NCBI GenBank assembly: GCA_030686995.1
Contig: CM060686.1
Coordinates: 76,955,757-77,019,756 of the forward strand
From: Artemisia argyi
Taxonomy: Eukaryota > Streptophyta > Magnoliopsida > Asterales > Asteraceae
Direction of reading: 5' to 3'
Length of the DNA: 64,000 nt
The translations under genes and the position numbers were made by a program. Each line of letters starts with the position of its first letter. Positions within the stretch are counted from its first letter, which is position 1. Under the pieces are notes generated by a model. The model was given only the letters and a program-made list of their open reading frames with translations. It was not told the origin of the DNA and did not search any database. Shown here one piece after another: positions 11,401-21,194 of this stretch.

Positions 11401-11738
11401 ACTGCGAGGATGTCCGTCTCCGCACGAGGTTTCCTCTCTCTATTAGGTGCTCCTGGTGGTACAGTGTTGTCCACTATGGGTGCCGTTTGGTGGGGAGTGG
11501 TAAAGAGAGTGTACTGAATGTCCTCAGCGCTTGGGACTATGGTAGTGGCTTGGGTTGTCCCCAAAGGCAATTCTACCGTGGTAGGGATTGGAGTTACATT
11601 CGACTCGCGATGACTAGGCGCACTGGTTGTTCCAGAGATTGGCCTTGGAGTCGAATCTTGATGCTTCTTCCTATGTGAATCATCATGTGTTTTCTCTGGC
11701 TGCGGAGTCCGCTGCCCTGAATTCTTGTTTTTCGGCAT
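8406..11738 (-). CDS. G2 gag, protease and reverse transcriptase (1110 codons)
   Basis: The start Met lies 45 bases inside the 5' LTR. Residues 1-290 are low-complexity and rich in Arg and Ser (SRSGSRR, RRKRHKRSNSS). The gag core follows, about 300-480 (TYDGTGDPDDHLKIFES, WFNKLPRRSI). A zinc-knuckle-like CEYHEQKGHTTNEC lies near 580-600. Protease near 690 has YVDGGASADIMYEHCF, the form usual in Tat elements. RT has CVDFTDLNKACP, FLDAYKGYHQI, MPFGLKNAGATYQRLVD and the catalytic YVDD. The frame ends at a premature TAG (8406-8408) after RTLKEV, where RT family proteins continue into the connection and RNase H domains. Gag packages the RNA; RT copies it in the particle. Confidence 0.9.
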   Translation of the reverse strand: MPKNKNSGQRTPQPEKTHDDSHRKKHQDSTPRPISGTTSAPSHRESNVTPIPTTVELPLGTTQATTIVPSAEDIQYTLFTTPHQTAPIVDNTVPPGAPNRERKPRAETDILAVEEDTPEVTLNDFVSQHYETLTSLMREEARRRSSHGLQNRLDFGQEKSPPRHYERKNNERRTNVHDRLGTTSSSQYSEEYEDNVRHTNVHARLGSRRMKDRLGRQCSPSVSVSRSGSRRIQDRLRKHYSPSRSPSNSDSEEKRRKRHKRSNSSSSNSSDNEDRETGHWKSKNRRRYKEDEDISLPWRRQKVDAFTRCISDFSDDKRKRMPTNVKTYDGTGDPDDHLKIFESAAAIKNWPQLVWCHMFNSTLVGNARTWFNKLPRRSINGFEELRKAFRLNFTQRKKCAKNPVELARVKQRQGESTSAYMEHFKDECIQVKACPEVLKISGFMNGINNPELIRKLNDKVPQSSDELTKRTRSFIQGEAAAADSKKGYSTFKPQEQSRRQSNDQSGNRNRNYRNQGSGRDNDKYVPLTKTPKEIFAAEGANIPKPPPMRTPEEKRIGGGYCEYHEQKGHTTNECVQLRQLIDKLVKEGKMDHLVKNIKEGKDRKKNGAKKEIPKSKADTIYMIQSWQRNTKQKVSQRFSKGNQISFPTLTADNAVVEPLTIEIQVGGHDIHRMYVDGGASADIMYEHCFKRLQPEIQNQLIPATTSLTGFTGEKIWPMGQLRILVVIGNEYHSTTAWMNFTVIRSPSLYNGIIGRPGISAMRAVPSTAHGMLKFPVEGGIVTLYNTTASLRECNIVIDEVPRAPEQHTTKVTNLKVAIHPDYPDQEISIGGSLSDKGRAAVCALLQKNLNIFAWEPKRMTGVPRAITEHKLEIRQGYPPMRQKKRGQAPERAKAILEEVHKLVDAGIMREVYYHDWISNPVMVKKSDGSWKMCVDFTDLNKACPQDCYPLPEIDWKVESLCGYPFKCFLDAYKGYHQIQMAKEDEEKTTFHTSQGVYCYTKMPFGLKNAGATYQRLVDNAFEKQVGRNLEVYVDDLVIKIHTEEELVRDIEETFKTLGRINMKLNPKKCTFGATEGMFLGYLIEPDGIKPCPEKTRAVIELPSPRTLKEV

Positions 11739-11763
11739 TATGGTCTTGAGTTCTTAGTGTAGG

Positions 11764-11781
11764 GTCCCACGGATAGCGCCA
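11764..11781 (-). other. G2 primer-binding site
   Basis: On the minus strand TGGCGCTATCCGTGGGA starts two bases after the 5' LTR. It resembles the TGGCGCC-type primer site of Tat-lineage gypsy elements, with some mismatches. Confidence 0.65.
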
Positions 11782-11783
11782 CT

Positions 11784-12279
11784 TGTTGATACAAAAGTTG
11801 GGCTTACCTTGTTTGGACTCCTGCTCTCGTATCAATTAGAACTTTAGTGCTTATGAAACCTGCGCACTAAGAAAGTAAACAACACCATTAGGCTTATCGT
11901 GGGATTATCTCCCACGATTAGACTCCGGCGTGAGAGTAAGTAATCGGTTTTAGGGTTTTGTTGAAGAGTTAGGGATTGTGTGAATCGTACCTTTAATGAG
12001 AATGTATCATTCTATATATATGGGCGCAGAAACCGTGTAGGTTTCTTGCTCCTTACTCTTCGCACACGTGGTGCTTATCCGGGGTAAGGATATCTATTCC
12101 GTAAATAGAAGATCCTTATCCTATGATCGGGTAGTTTGGTTGGGCTTCGGACTTCGTGAGTCCAAGCCATTGGTATTATGGCCCAAGTCATTTGTCATGA
12201 TAGCCCACTCGTGGTGGGTTTGGGCTTAGTAATGTTTATCATTTGGGCTCGTGGCCCAACTATAAACTATACGTCATCA
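11784..12279 (-). repeat. G2 5' LTR
   Basis: 496 bp, matching 1733-2228 with about eight substitutions by eye and no indel. The TSD TTTGA follows at 12280-12284. Confidence 0.95.
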
Positions 12280-12284
12280 TTTGA

Positions 12285-13469
12285 CATTACAGAAGCTTTA
12301 TCTTCTGTGATTTCAACCTTTGATTCATTTGTTAACCCTTTAGATGCCTCTACAGACACTCTGAGAGTTTCTATGATCATGACGTGTTTGATACGTTCTG
12401 TGAAATCTCTTGCTTTTGATAAGCATATTTAAGTTTCCCTACCCTATTAGATTTTGCCTTATCCAGTTGTATTCCTATGAGAAATCTTGTGGTGATCAAC
12501 CACGAGAATATGAATGTTATTCCTCACTTATGAATGATAAGATTCGCTATGTTGATCCGTCTTTCCTTGGAAAGTTTAAATTCGATTGTCATTCTGATAT
12601 TGACTGGTGGACTGAGCATCAAGATGCTAAATACTGTCATACTACGTCTCTCCTTTGACATTTTGAACCACTCTGATTTATTTTTTCCATGACTTCTGAT
12701 TGTTAAACTTTTGTTATCCTTACTATCCTGGAAACTCGTATGTTACTTTCGCGGTTGTGGAGTTTTACTAGCATCTATTCTTGTTTCTCGTGGGATGAAT
12801 CTCACTTTGAGAGTCATTTTGCAATCTAAATTCTTCCAATGAATCCATGAATGAACCACCCAGATTTTCCACCGATTATGAATTTGATTTGACTTAGTAC
12901 TGAGAAAATGTTTAGTCACGACTCGAGGTAAAATATGATTTCTATAAAGGCATGTTTATATGATGCAAGTATTATGATGCCTGGCCAACGTGATAATAGT
13001 TACATCATATAACTTGAACTTATGGGGATCATAGGACGTCTTTGAGAAGTGCTTGAGAACAGTGAGGTTTGATGAGACCGAACCTTCTTTGTATAAGATG
13101 ATATTTTGCCTTTTTTTTTGAAAACTCTATATTAATTAGCACCAATTGAATTGAGAAAACTGGAGGAGCAGCAACCGAAAACTAGAAGGTGGTTTGTTTA
13201 TCTAAGTGTATCTTCTTGGAGTACTACAATTTTATTCGCGATGAAGAAGAATGATAGCAGAAGATAATGTGTTGACCTCTGGAAGCTGAACCGCATTACC
13301 GTTAGAAAACCATTATTCTTCCGATTTCGAATTGACGATGTGTCTGATTTACTTTAGTACGCGGAGTTTTCTTTTGACGGAGTTATGGCTTGACGTTATT
13401 CTGGAATTGCCATTCGTATTTGTATCAACCCTTATGAATGTTAGTGATGTTAATAGTATTAGCTGATGT
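12285..13469 (+). other. G1 internal region, coding content not recognised
   Basis: G1 sequence resumes after the G2 TSD. By position it should hold gag, protease and the RT N-terminus, but I can recognise no domain and no long frame. Either it is too decayed or it is non-coding filler of a defective element. Confidence 0.5.
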
Positions 13470-14700
13470 TTTGACTATTCCATGGACATGATGAATCGTT
13501 TCTTTCGTGAGTACTTAGTCAAAGTTGTCATAGTATTACATCTTAGTACATTCAGAGACGAAGAAGAGACATGAGAATCATTTTCGTAATATGTTGGAAA
13601 TATGAGGATCATTTGTATATTCTGGAAGCATGACATTGGTTGGAAGATGTTCACGACTTGCACTACCGTTGATGAATTTATGAGTATGGAAGAGAAGCTT
13701 AGCTTGGATGAGAACGGAGTTTTGGAAAAGATGAAATTGAAATTTTCTTCCATACCTTCAGATGAGTGTCAATTTTGAGACATTTCGAGAAGAAGACTTG
13801 GTTATGCCCTTATGCAGCACGGGGAAGTTATTGCTTATGCAACTAGAATCGTTTGAGGAGAATTGTTCAATGCGTGACTTGGAGTTGATGGTAGTGGTTT
13901 TTGCTCTCAAGACTTGAAGAAATATCTCACAATGAAGATGGAATCCAATTTCAGATATCAGGAAAACTCAGGAGCAAGATGGCAAACTATGATCTGCTAG
14001 GAGACTGGAAAGAAATTGTTACGATTGAGGCACAGTTCTACTTTTTCTATCCCTCTTGGTTGTACTAAGATGTATAAGGGATCTAAAGCAGGATTTGAAT
14101 TTTCATGAACCTTGGAACGAAATCTCCATGCACAATTAAGAAGGATGACATAATTTGAGTTATGGTAGATCGTTTGAGTTTGTCAGCTCACTTTTACCTC
14201 TTAGGATGTGTATTCGGTAAGCAAGTTGGCATAAATCCTCCGACATAAGATTTCTCAATTGCATGGCGCACCTACAGTGATCGTGTCTAAGATTTGCGCT
14301 TTTACCTTACAGTCCCAAGAAGAATTACTGAAGGCTTGAGGGAACAAACTCAAGTATAGTTATGCCTTTCATCTACATACCGATGGATAAGCATGACAAC
14401 TATTTAAACTTGGAAGAAGTGTTGAGCAAGAAGTTGACAAGTGTGTGGTCTGATTATGTTTGCTCATTAAGATTGATGGCATGCAAGTGACAAAGTTTGT
14501 CCTTTCAGATAGTGTATGAACGGAAATGTAGCACACCTTTGGTTGAATTAAGTCGAGAAGCCGCTCATTGAATGTTTGGAGTTGATTATAACAACTAATA
14601 GAAAAGTTATCATTGTGGAAGAGGAGCTTTGAAACTTTAGATCAGGATTTGTGTGTTCCGAATGATGTTTTCGACTTTTCGTATAGAAGAGTTAGACGTG
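13470..14700 (+). pseudogene. G1 pol remnant: RT end, RNase H and integrase pieces
   Basis: Read across frames, fragments match the usual gypsy order. MDMMNRFFREYLVKVVIV near 13481 resembles the RT palm before the DD motif. LMQHGEVIAYATR near 13810 is RNase H. MVDRLSLSAHFY near 14162 is the start of the integrase core, and KLKYSYAFH near 14350 is its later part. Nearly every line has a stop or shift, and the catalytic RT motif itself is lost. This part is far more decayed than the other elements here, although the G1 LTRs differ by only a few percent. Confidence 0.7.
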
Positions 14701-15067
14701 TTGGCATATAAGAAGACTTGGTTAGTGATACGTTAGTCCTTAGATTCTTTTTATCCGTGTGGTTATCCTACCTATCCCATTATACATTCTGATATGATTC
14801 GATACTCCGACTTATGTTTAGTTAATCGTTGATACGATTAGGTTACCAACCTCTTTAGGAGACTTTTGGTATGACTGATAATTCGATATATGCTCCTCTG
14901 ATTTTATCCAGATCCTTAGTTCGTTCAGAACCTGATTCAATTTGTGGAGTTTTCTATCATCTAGTTTCACTTCCGTATTCTTTCCAGATTCATCTGATGT
15001 TCATATATCTCTTTGTGAGATTACGACTATCATCCGTTCATGTTCATTTCGTATTTGTTGGATCATA
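14701..15067 (+). other. G1 internal tail, nothing recognised
   Basis: AT-rich continuation of G1 up to the C2 insertion. The open stretch 14871-15110 runs into the C2 LTR and shows no family motif, so I do not call it a gene. Confidence 0.5.
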
Positions 15068-15072
15068 TTTGT

Positions 15073-15601
15073 TGTTGGATCGAATGTACTCTGATCAAAC
15101 TACTTTGTAGCTTGTAAAGGTTTAATAATAGTAAGTAAATTTAACACTATTAATATTGAAACACTGTTTAACCTTGTAAAGTATGTGGAATCTACTTAAA
15201 ACAAAGCTTAAGAAGAACTTTTATATTAACCAAACTTTGAACCTGCTTTGTTACACAGATTCACTAACAATCCCTAACTAATATCGACTTTGAACAACTC
15301 TAAAACATATATCGACTAATACCTCTTAAGGCTCTTTATATAGATAACCTTAAGTCGGTTTACAACATATAACTTGAACGATAAGTCATTATCCCTAACT
15401 AATTCTAGAATATTCGTTCAATATTACACATTAATCCTTTAACTAATATTGCACATAAGTCCTTGTTTCCTTCGAAGTACTTTGAACATTCTTCAGTAAA
15501 CAGCAATACTTTGACTTTTATCTTCAGCAGTACTTTAACTTTCTTCTTCATGCAGCAGTACTTTGACATACAGAAGTACCTTGATCTTTTATATCCCAAC
15601 A
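15073..15601 (-). repeat. C2 3' LTR
   Basis: Pairs with 27184-27712. On the element strand U3 carries several CAAAGTACTGCTG-like words (15470-15590) and a TATATAAAG box (about 15338-15346). Confidence 0.95.
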
Positions 15602-15612
15602 ATCCTCCCCTA
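15602..15612 (-). other. C2 polypurine tract
   Basis: The minus strand reads TAGGGGAGGAT directly before the 3' LTR start TGTTGGG. Confidence 0.85.
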
Positions 15613-16494
15613 ACTTGAAATCCACTTGCTTGATTTCAAGTTTCTTTGTTAACTTTGATCTTCAAAATCTTTAATCATTTCAGAAAGATTGTTTCTTTAT
15701 CTCTTTATCTTCTATCTGTCATGTGTCAAAGTACTCGTTATCAACATCTTCTTTTGCAATGAATCTTCTCAGCTACTCAACAACATTTTGGTACAATAGT
15801 CATCAAATCTTTGAAAGTTTCATGCTATTCTCATCACTTCCAGGTGTGTTAACTCCTGTGAGAGGTGAATCATTGAAAATTAATGGATTTTGATGTCTCT
15901 TTACCAAAGCCATTAACTCTGGAGTAGCCAATGTTTTAGGTTAGAACAACCATGGTACATTGATAACCACATGATTTTTAGCAAATCATCAGTTATCAAC
16001 GGATTTGAGTAGTCTTTACCAATAGCCGTTTGCTTTTGGACTAGTTAGTTCTTTGATATCAACCATGGTGAACTAATTACCAAAAATGGATTTTCCACAG
16101 CCTTTACCACAAGCCATTTTTCCTTGTGGGCTAGCCAACTCTTCACTTATACAGATATGGTGAGTTGAAACCATACAATTTTTAGTAAATTGTCAACTAA
16201 AAACGGATTTGATTATCACATCAGAGCCGTACCCTCATGATGAGTCAAACTCTTTCTTGTCTGTTAAACATGGTGAGTTGATTACCATTTGTTGTGCAGC
16301 ATAAATACTAACACCATGTGTTTCTTTTCAAATCCTTTTACTTCTCTTTTAAACATCAAAACATTTTATTTTATTTTAAAGGACTTATACTGGTTTATAT
16401 CAGCAAGCAGTACTTTGTTAAAGTACTGCTTGTCTTTGCAGTACTTTGAAAAATACTTATTATACAAAACAAATCATACCAGTATTTTGCAATA
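15613..16494 (-). repeat. C2 3' untranslated region with degenerate tandem repeats
   Basis: Four related units, seen on the plus strand as (A)(A/C)(T/C)GGATTT followed about 10-15 bases later by ACC-(A)-AGCC, start near 15882, 15999, 16086 and 16203, spaced about 90-120 bp. Each is followed by a CCATGGT or ATGGTGA(G)TTGA phrase. Three AGTACT words cluster at 16410-16450. No coding region is seen. Confidence 0.55.
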
Positions 16495-19329
16495 TTACTC
16501 TTCAGACTTAGTCCATCTGATAAATAGCTTGATAACATCCAAAGCTACCTCAGATTCACCTTCAAGTTCCATTCTATGATCCAGCATTCTGAGCATAATT
16601 TCTGTAATCAATGGATATCTCCTCTTAGCAAGCATATGAATCATGGTACCATCTTCCATCTCTAGTGTATGAACTCTTGATGACTCAAAGAATCTCCATC
16701 TTGTGATTTCCCAATTCTCTTGATCATTCCACAGAGGATCAACACTTGTTTCTTCAGTTTCCCAGATGGTAATTAAGTCTCCAAGCAAAATTAATCCCAC
16801 TCCTGATGCTTCAATCTTTGCATAGTATGTCTGCACTTGCATATATAAGTCATAGAGATCTGCTCTTGTGATAAAATGCAAAACATCCCATAACATGTTG
16901 AATACAGTGAAGCTTTCATCTTCTTTGTTAAACATAAGATAGTTTCCTTCTTTTGATTCAACCACAGAGAATGAGATTATCTTGGACTTCTTTCCAGAAT
17001 CTTCAGTCTTCTTATTTTCAAAATCTACTACTCTGAAATAGTTTCTAAGTTCATCAACTTTATCTTCATGAATCATCTTCAGTCTTTTTGATAGTTGATC
17101 ATCTTGAACTACTTTCTTTCTTTTCAATCTTCTTTCCTCAGCCTGTTCTTTTCTAATATCTTTTAACTTCTTCTTTCTTTCAACTTCCATGGGTACAAAG
17201 TTTTCTACTTCTTTCCTGATATCCTCTTGTACTTTATCCCATAGAGCTTTCACTTCTGGATACCTCATTTTGTGTAAATTCTTGTATCCTCTTCTTCTCA
17301 AGAAACTTATCATCCAATTCCTTTCCTGAGCAATAGTCATTGGCTTCTTTGTAATTGGCCTACTAACTTCTGCCAAATACTCAGCATCATACTCAGCTTG
17401 TTGCTTTCTAGCAACCTCTGCATCCTCTGCAATCTTTAGTTCTCTGATCTGAGCAAGAGTAAATTTTTTCTTTTTCTTCTTAATATCTTTCTGCTTCATG
17501 ATCCCTTTCCCTTTGTCTTTGGGATCTAACTCTTCAGATTCAGAAATACTTTCAGAAACTTGTTGTGCAGGCTCAGAAATATTTATACCTCCTGCATGTC
17601 TTTGCAAATTGATCATAATCTGAGCAATTGTTTCATCATCACTTGTAGTATGCATCTTAGCTTCTTCTTGTTGTATAAAAGTAGAAGGACCAGCTTCATC
17701 TTCATAATTTATAGTAGAAGGTCCAGCTGCAGTAACTCCACTTTCATTAATATTCATAGTAGAAGTACCTTGCAGACCCATGTTTTCTGCAGTAGTACTT
17801 CGAACAGTAGCACTTTGATTTTGAGTACTTTGAATATTCTGTGCATCAACATTCTGCTTAACAATTTCTTGCTCAACATCTTCTTCTTCAACTTGTTTCT
17901 CTGGCATAAAAATCTTTGGAGATTTTGGACTTTCTGGATATTGCCAAAGATGAGCATCTTCTGAATATTTAATCTCAGCATCATCTCTATCCAAATTATC
18001 ATCCTGATTCCTCCCCAATTTGATATAAGATGACTGCCTATGCCTCCTCTTGGATTTAGAAGTCTTCTTTGAAGATTTTGACTTTGGCTTCTGAGACTAT
18101 TTCTTTTCCTTCACATAAAGCCTAAAATTCTGAACAAGAGGCCAAACAAATTTCTTCAACCTTCTGAACTTCTTTCTTAACTTCTTGATTTCTGCAGCTT
18201 GAGCATTAACAGTTGTCTTCATCTTCTCCAATTCTTTAGTCAAAGCATAAGTACTCATAGCACCTTCAATTCCCTCATCTCCTCCAGGTGTTTGACTCCC
18301 ACCTGTGAAAGTATAATCATTGGGAGTAGGTACTTGTGTATGCTTTGAAGCAGTACCTTTAGAAGAAGTACTTTGTGGAGAAGTACCTTTAGCAGAAACA
18401 GATTCATCCAAGGAAGCTGACACTGATGGAGTTCTTTCACTAGAAACATCATGCTGAGGGGAAACAATAGATGGGGTAGGGGTATGTACTAATGCAGAAT
18501 GCTCAGCAGAATCAGATTTATCAGCATTACTAGAATGTGCAGAACCACTATTGTTTTCTTCATCCCTAACAGCTTGAGCTACCTCTAACATATAAGCATT
18601 GAGAGGTGTATTCCTACCCGAAAAATTTACTCCCTTATGAGACATAAAAGTGATCACTTTAGGTGGCATCCTAATTGTGGGTATATAATCCTGAGGTTTT
18701 GGTATCCCATCTAATGGATTCTCTAAGAGAAGTTGAACAAATCTAGGATACATTAGAAAAGGTTTGCCAGCCTTAATATGTGTGAGCATACCTTCAAGGA
18801 TCATGTATGAGAAATTGAAGGGTTGATTAGTAATAAGGCCAACAAATGCAGAAGCTATGGAATGGCTAAATTGATCCCAAGCAGTACTCTTTGGACTCAA
18901 ACAATGAAGTAAAACATGTATAAGAAACTTCCAATGAGGACTAACCATGGCTTTCTGAAAAGTAAGCTTATTCAATGGTCCTTCATACCCAATGTCTCTA
19001 AGTGTACTCCAAATCTCTTGTTTACCAAACAAAACAGAGCCTCCTTCATCTTCAAATAACAGAGCCTCTCTGATTGTTGCTTCCGTGACACGAATAGCTC
19101 TCCCAGCAACTGTAGCATGTATCACATCTTCCCCATCTTCAACCTCTGACCTTGCTATATCCCAAAACTCTTGTATCCAAGGTCCAATAATCTCTAGGTT
19201 GACCAAGATTGAGTAACAGATGGTGGTTCCGGTGAGAAAGTCAATAATCCCATGAAAATCAAGGTTATGTTGTGTTTTCTCAAGATTAGCTATCATGTTG
19301 TGTTTGGTGTTGGTTGGTCGATGTGCCAT
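16495..19329 (-). pseudogene. C2 extra ORF downstream of pol (945 codons, one TAG)
   Basis: The frame is open from the preferred start MAHRPTNTK (19329) to 16495 except for one TAG at 18097-18099. It could start at 19452, but the added 41 residues are a hydrophobic translation of a T-rich leader downstream of a TATA box, so I prefer 19329. The N-terminal 260 residues (HNLDFHGIIDFLTG, ATVAGRAIRVTEATIREALL, LTFQKAMVSPHWKFLIHVLLHCLSP) resemble an ORF frequent in Asteraceae copia elements. The middle is Ser/Thr-rich, then a coiled coil (LEKMKTTVNAQAAEIKKLRKK). After the TAG come a Lys/Arg-rich stretch and a long acidic and coiled C-terminal region. I see no transmembrane anchor near the C-terminus, so I do not call it an envelope. 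Function unknown. Confidence 0.75.
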
Positions 19330-19432
19330 TGTGATTAGGTTTAGAGAGAATAGCTGGAATCGGTGAATAATATGAATGAGTTTGATGAACAAGAATGGTG
19401 GTACGAGTGAATAAATAAGAAAAGATATGAGG

Positions 19433-19438
19433 TATATA
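19433..19438 (-). promoter_or_regulatory. TATA box of the C2 extra ORF
   Basis: On the minus strand CCTTATATACC lies about 104 bases upstream of the preferred ATG at 19329. It is followed by a T- and C-rich leader. It would allow the extra ORF to be transcribed separately from gag-pol. Prediction only. Confidence 0.5.
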
Positions 19439-19553
19439 AGGATAAGATACAAAAATCACGGTTAATAAATAATTTTACCGTTATTTTTGGAAGTGATTAT
19501 CCCCATATCTTCGAAAGTTTGTTACCCACAAATCTGACCGTTGGAACAGTATC

Positions 19554-19712
19554 TGACACGTCAGCGTACCCTTTATGTCACCAAGCAGTACGTTCCATAA
19601 AGTATGGAGCAGTACCTTCAGTTATAAACCCAAACAGTATGTTGACCGAAGTACTTCCCAAGCGAAATATCTTGAGAGTTGACTGTTTGACCAAAATATC
19701 TTTGAAGGTCAA
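19554..19712. promoter_or_regulatory. bZIP site and cluster of four W-boxes between two divergent ORFs of C2
   Basis: TGACACGTCA lies at 19554-19563 and contains the ACGT core of plant bZIP sites. W-boxes (TTGACC or TTGACT, bound by WRKY factors) lie at 19642-19647, 19679-19684, 19687-19692 and, on the other strand, 19707-19712. Four in 71 bp is dense. They sit between the outward-facing TATA boxes at 19433 and 19812. Confidence 0.55.
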
Positions 19713-19811
19713 CCCCGAGTAATGACTATCTCTCCAAATTAATTCCTAAAGCTACCATGGTAAGTGAACTTCAACATACTTCATTTAATGACCATATACC
19801 TTTACTTTGTC

Positions 19812-19818
19812 TATAAAA
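19812..19818 (+). promoter_or_regulatory. TATA box of the C2 antisense ORF
   Basis: TATAAAA in a plant-like context (GTCTATAAAAGC), 71 bases upstream of the ATG at 19889. An A- and C-rich leader follows, as in plant 5' UTRs. Confidence 0.55.
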
Positions 19819-19888
19819 GCAACTTTACCAACAACAAATTGCATGCATCTCTTCCTTCATAATCAGAACACAAAAACTAGTGAAGACA

Positions 19889-20332
19889 ATGAGTCATATT
19901 CCTATTGTGAACATCTCCTCTGACTCTGACTCTGAAATAAGCTACTACTCTGACTCTGAGTATGAAGATCCAGGATGGTTGGATTACTTTCCTCCCCATG
20001 TATAGTTTATGAGACCCCATGAATCATCCTCATTAGTGAGTGTTGCAAACTTTTCCATAACTGATGCAGCCAGCACTACCAACAAAAATCCCAAGAAGAA
20101 AAAGTCTGTCCCTGGTTCATCTCTGGCTAAAGAGCTTGCACATGCTTTAACTCAAGCCCTGGAATCAGCAATATAGAACATGAAGTGGCCTGCTCCAAGG
20201 AAAGAGAAACTACCCATGCAAGTTCTTGGCCTGGCTTGCCCAAGAAAGCAAGATTCTTTTGATGACAAAAGAAAGACTGCTCATAAGGGAAAGCAGAGCT
20301 ATGAGGGCAAGGGAAAAAGGCCTATGGAGTAG
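19889..20332 (+). pseudogene. Antisense ORF of C2 (147 codons plus stop, two in-frame TAGs)
   Basis: Reading from ATG at 19889 one frame runs to TAG at 20330-20332, interrupted only by TAG at 20003-20005 (codon 39) and at 20174-20176 (codon 96). The N-terminus is acidic with Ser-Asp repeats (NISSDSDSEISYYSDSEYED). The middle has a basic patch (NKNPKKKKSV) and an amphipathic segment (LAKELAHALTQALESAI). The C-terminus is basic (RKQDSFDDKRKTAHKGKQ). It lies in the spacer between RNase H and the extra ORF, opposite to both, behind a TATA box. I do not recognise the family. The acidic-then-basic composition is compatible with a nuclear protein, but that is a guess. Confidence 0.5.
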
Positions 20333-20555
20333 GTTGTGTGGAGCTTGGTATTAGGTTGTGGTAGCTGTTTTTGTAGCTTGTCTTGTCTATGTCTATGTCT
20401 TGTTAACAACTTAGTGATGATGGCTCTTGTGGAATGGTTGTTGTAACTCCTTTCTGAATGATGAATAAGAAAAACTTTTCTTTTGAATGATACATGTAGC
20501 CTCCCCTCAAATAATGACTAAATGCTAACTACTAAAGCCTCCCCTCAAAAATAGC

Positions 20556-21194
20556 TTACATATTAATCATGCCAATACTCACAACTAAAAAAGTAAATCT
20601 TGAAACATTAAAGCCCTTTGTGAGTAGATCTGCTACATTATTATCAGTATGAACTTTAACCACATTGATAAGCCTGTGTTCATAGCAATCTCTAATAAAA
20701 TGATGCCTAATCTGAATGTGCTTGGTCTTGGAATGATAAACTGGATTCTTCACAATACAGATAGTACTCTCATTATCAATGTTGATAGGAGTATTCTTGA
20801 AGTTGAATCCATAATCCAAAAGCTGATTTTGCAACCAAAGTACTTGTGCACAACAACTTGCAGCAGCTACATACTCTGCTTCTGTGGAAGAGGTTGCTGC
20901 AATTGTTTGCTTCTTACATTGCCATGAGACTAATCTGCTTCCAAGGTACTGGCATCCTCCAGTTGTGGATCTTCTGTCATAGTTGTCTCCAGCATAATCA
21001 CTGTCTGAAAAGGCTTGTAGATGGAAAGGTGAGTCCCTAGGATACCATAATCCTAGTTTAGGTTGTTGCCTAAGATACCTGGAAATCCTCTTGACATCAT
21101 TCAAATGTGATACCTTTGGATGAACTTGATGTCTTGCACATAAACACACAGCAAAAGTAATATCAGGTCTAGATGCAGTTAAATACATGAGACA
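20556..21194 (-). CDS. C2 pol, RNase H segment
   Basis: In frame with the RT segment and separated from it by one TGA at 21195-21197, inside the conserved block [15 protein letters not shown] at the RT/RNase H junction. Motifs FSDSDYAGD, STTGGCQYLG, STEAEYVAAASC and HSKTKHIQIRHHFIRD are those of copia RNase H, with the acidic catalytic residues present. The C-terminus VADLLTKGFNV ends at a natural stop at 20556. Confidence 0.9.
   Translation of the reverse strand, partial: CLMYLTASRPDITFAVCLCARHQVHPKVSHLNDVKRISRYLRQQPKLGLWYPRDSPFHLQAFSDSDYAGDNYDRRSTTGGCQYLGSRLVSWQCKKQTIAATSSTEAEYVAAASCCAQVLWLQNQLLDYGFNFKNTPINIDNESTICIVKNPVYHSKTKHIQIRHHFIRDCYEHRLINVVKVHTDNNVADLLTKGFNVSRFTFLVVSIGMINM

Larger units (their letters stand above)
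1733..12279 (-). mobile_element. G2: Tat-lineage Ty3/gypsy retrotransposon, complete with TSD
   Basis: Two 496-bp LTRs (1733-2228 and 11784-12279) flank a minus-strand gag-pol. A perfect 5-bp TSD TTTGA lies at 1728-1732 and 12280-12284. The LTRs differ at about eight positions by eye. Tat lineage is supported by the primer site starting TGGCGC, by a second RNase H-like domain between RNase H and integrase, and by an antisense gene between pol and the 3' LTR; extra and antisense ORFs are known from Tat-lineage elements. Pol carries three isolated in-frame nonsense codons, so this copy is not autonomous. Confidence 0.95.

Noticed and set aside
12178..12658. Plus-strand ORFs across the G2 LTR end
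   Set aside because: They run through the LTR boundary and TSD and have no domain.
16495..19452. Calling the C2 extra ORF an envelope protein
   Set aside because: No C-terminal transmembrane segment or cleavage region is visible. The hydrophobic N-terminal 41 residues come from a leader downstream of a TATA box and are probably not translated.
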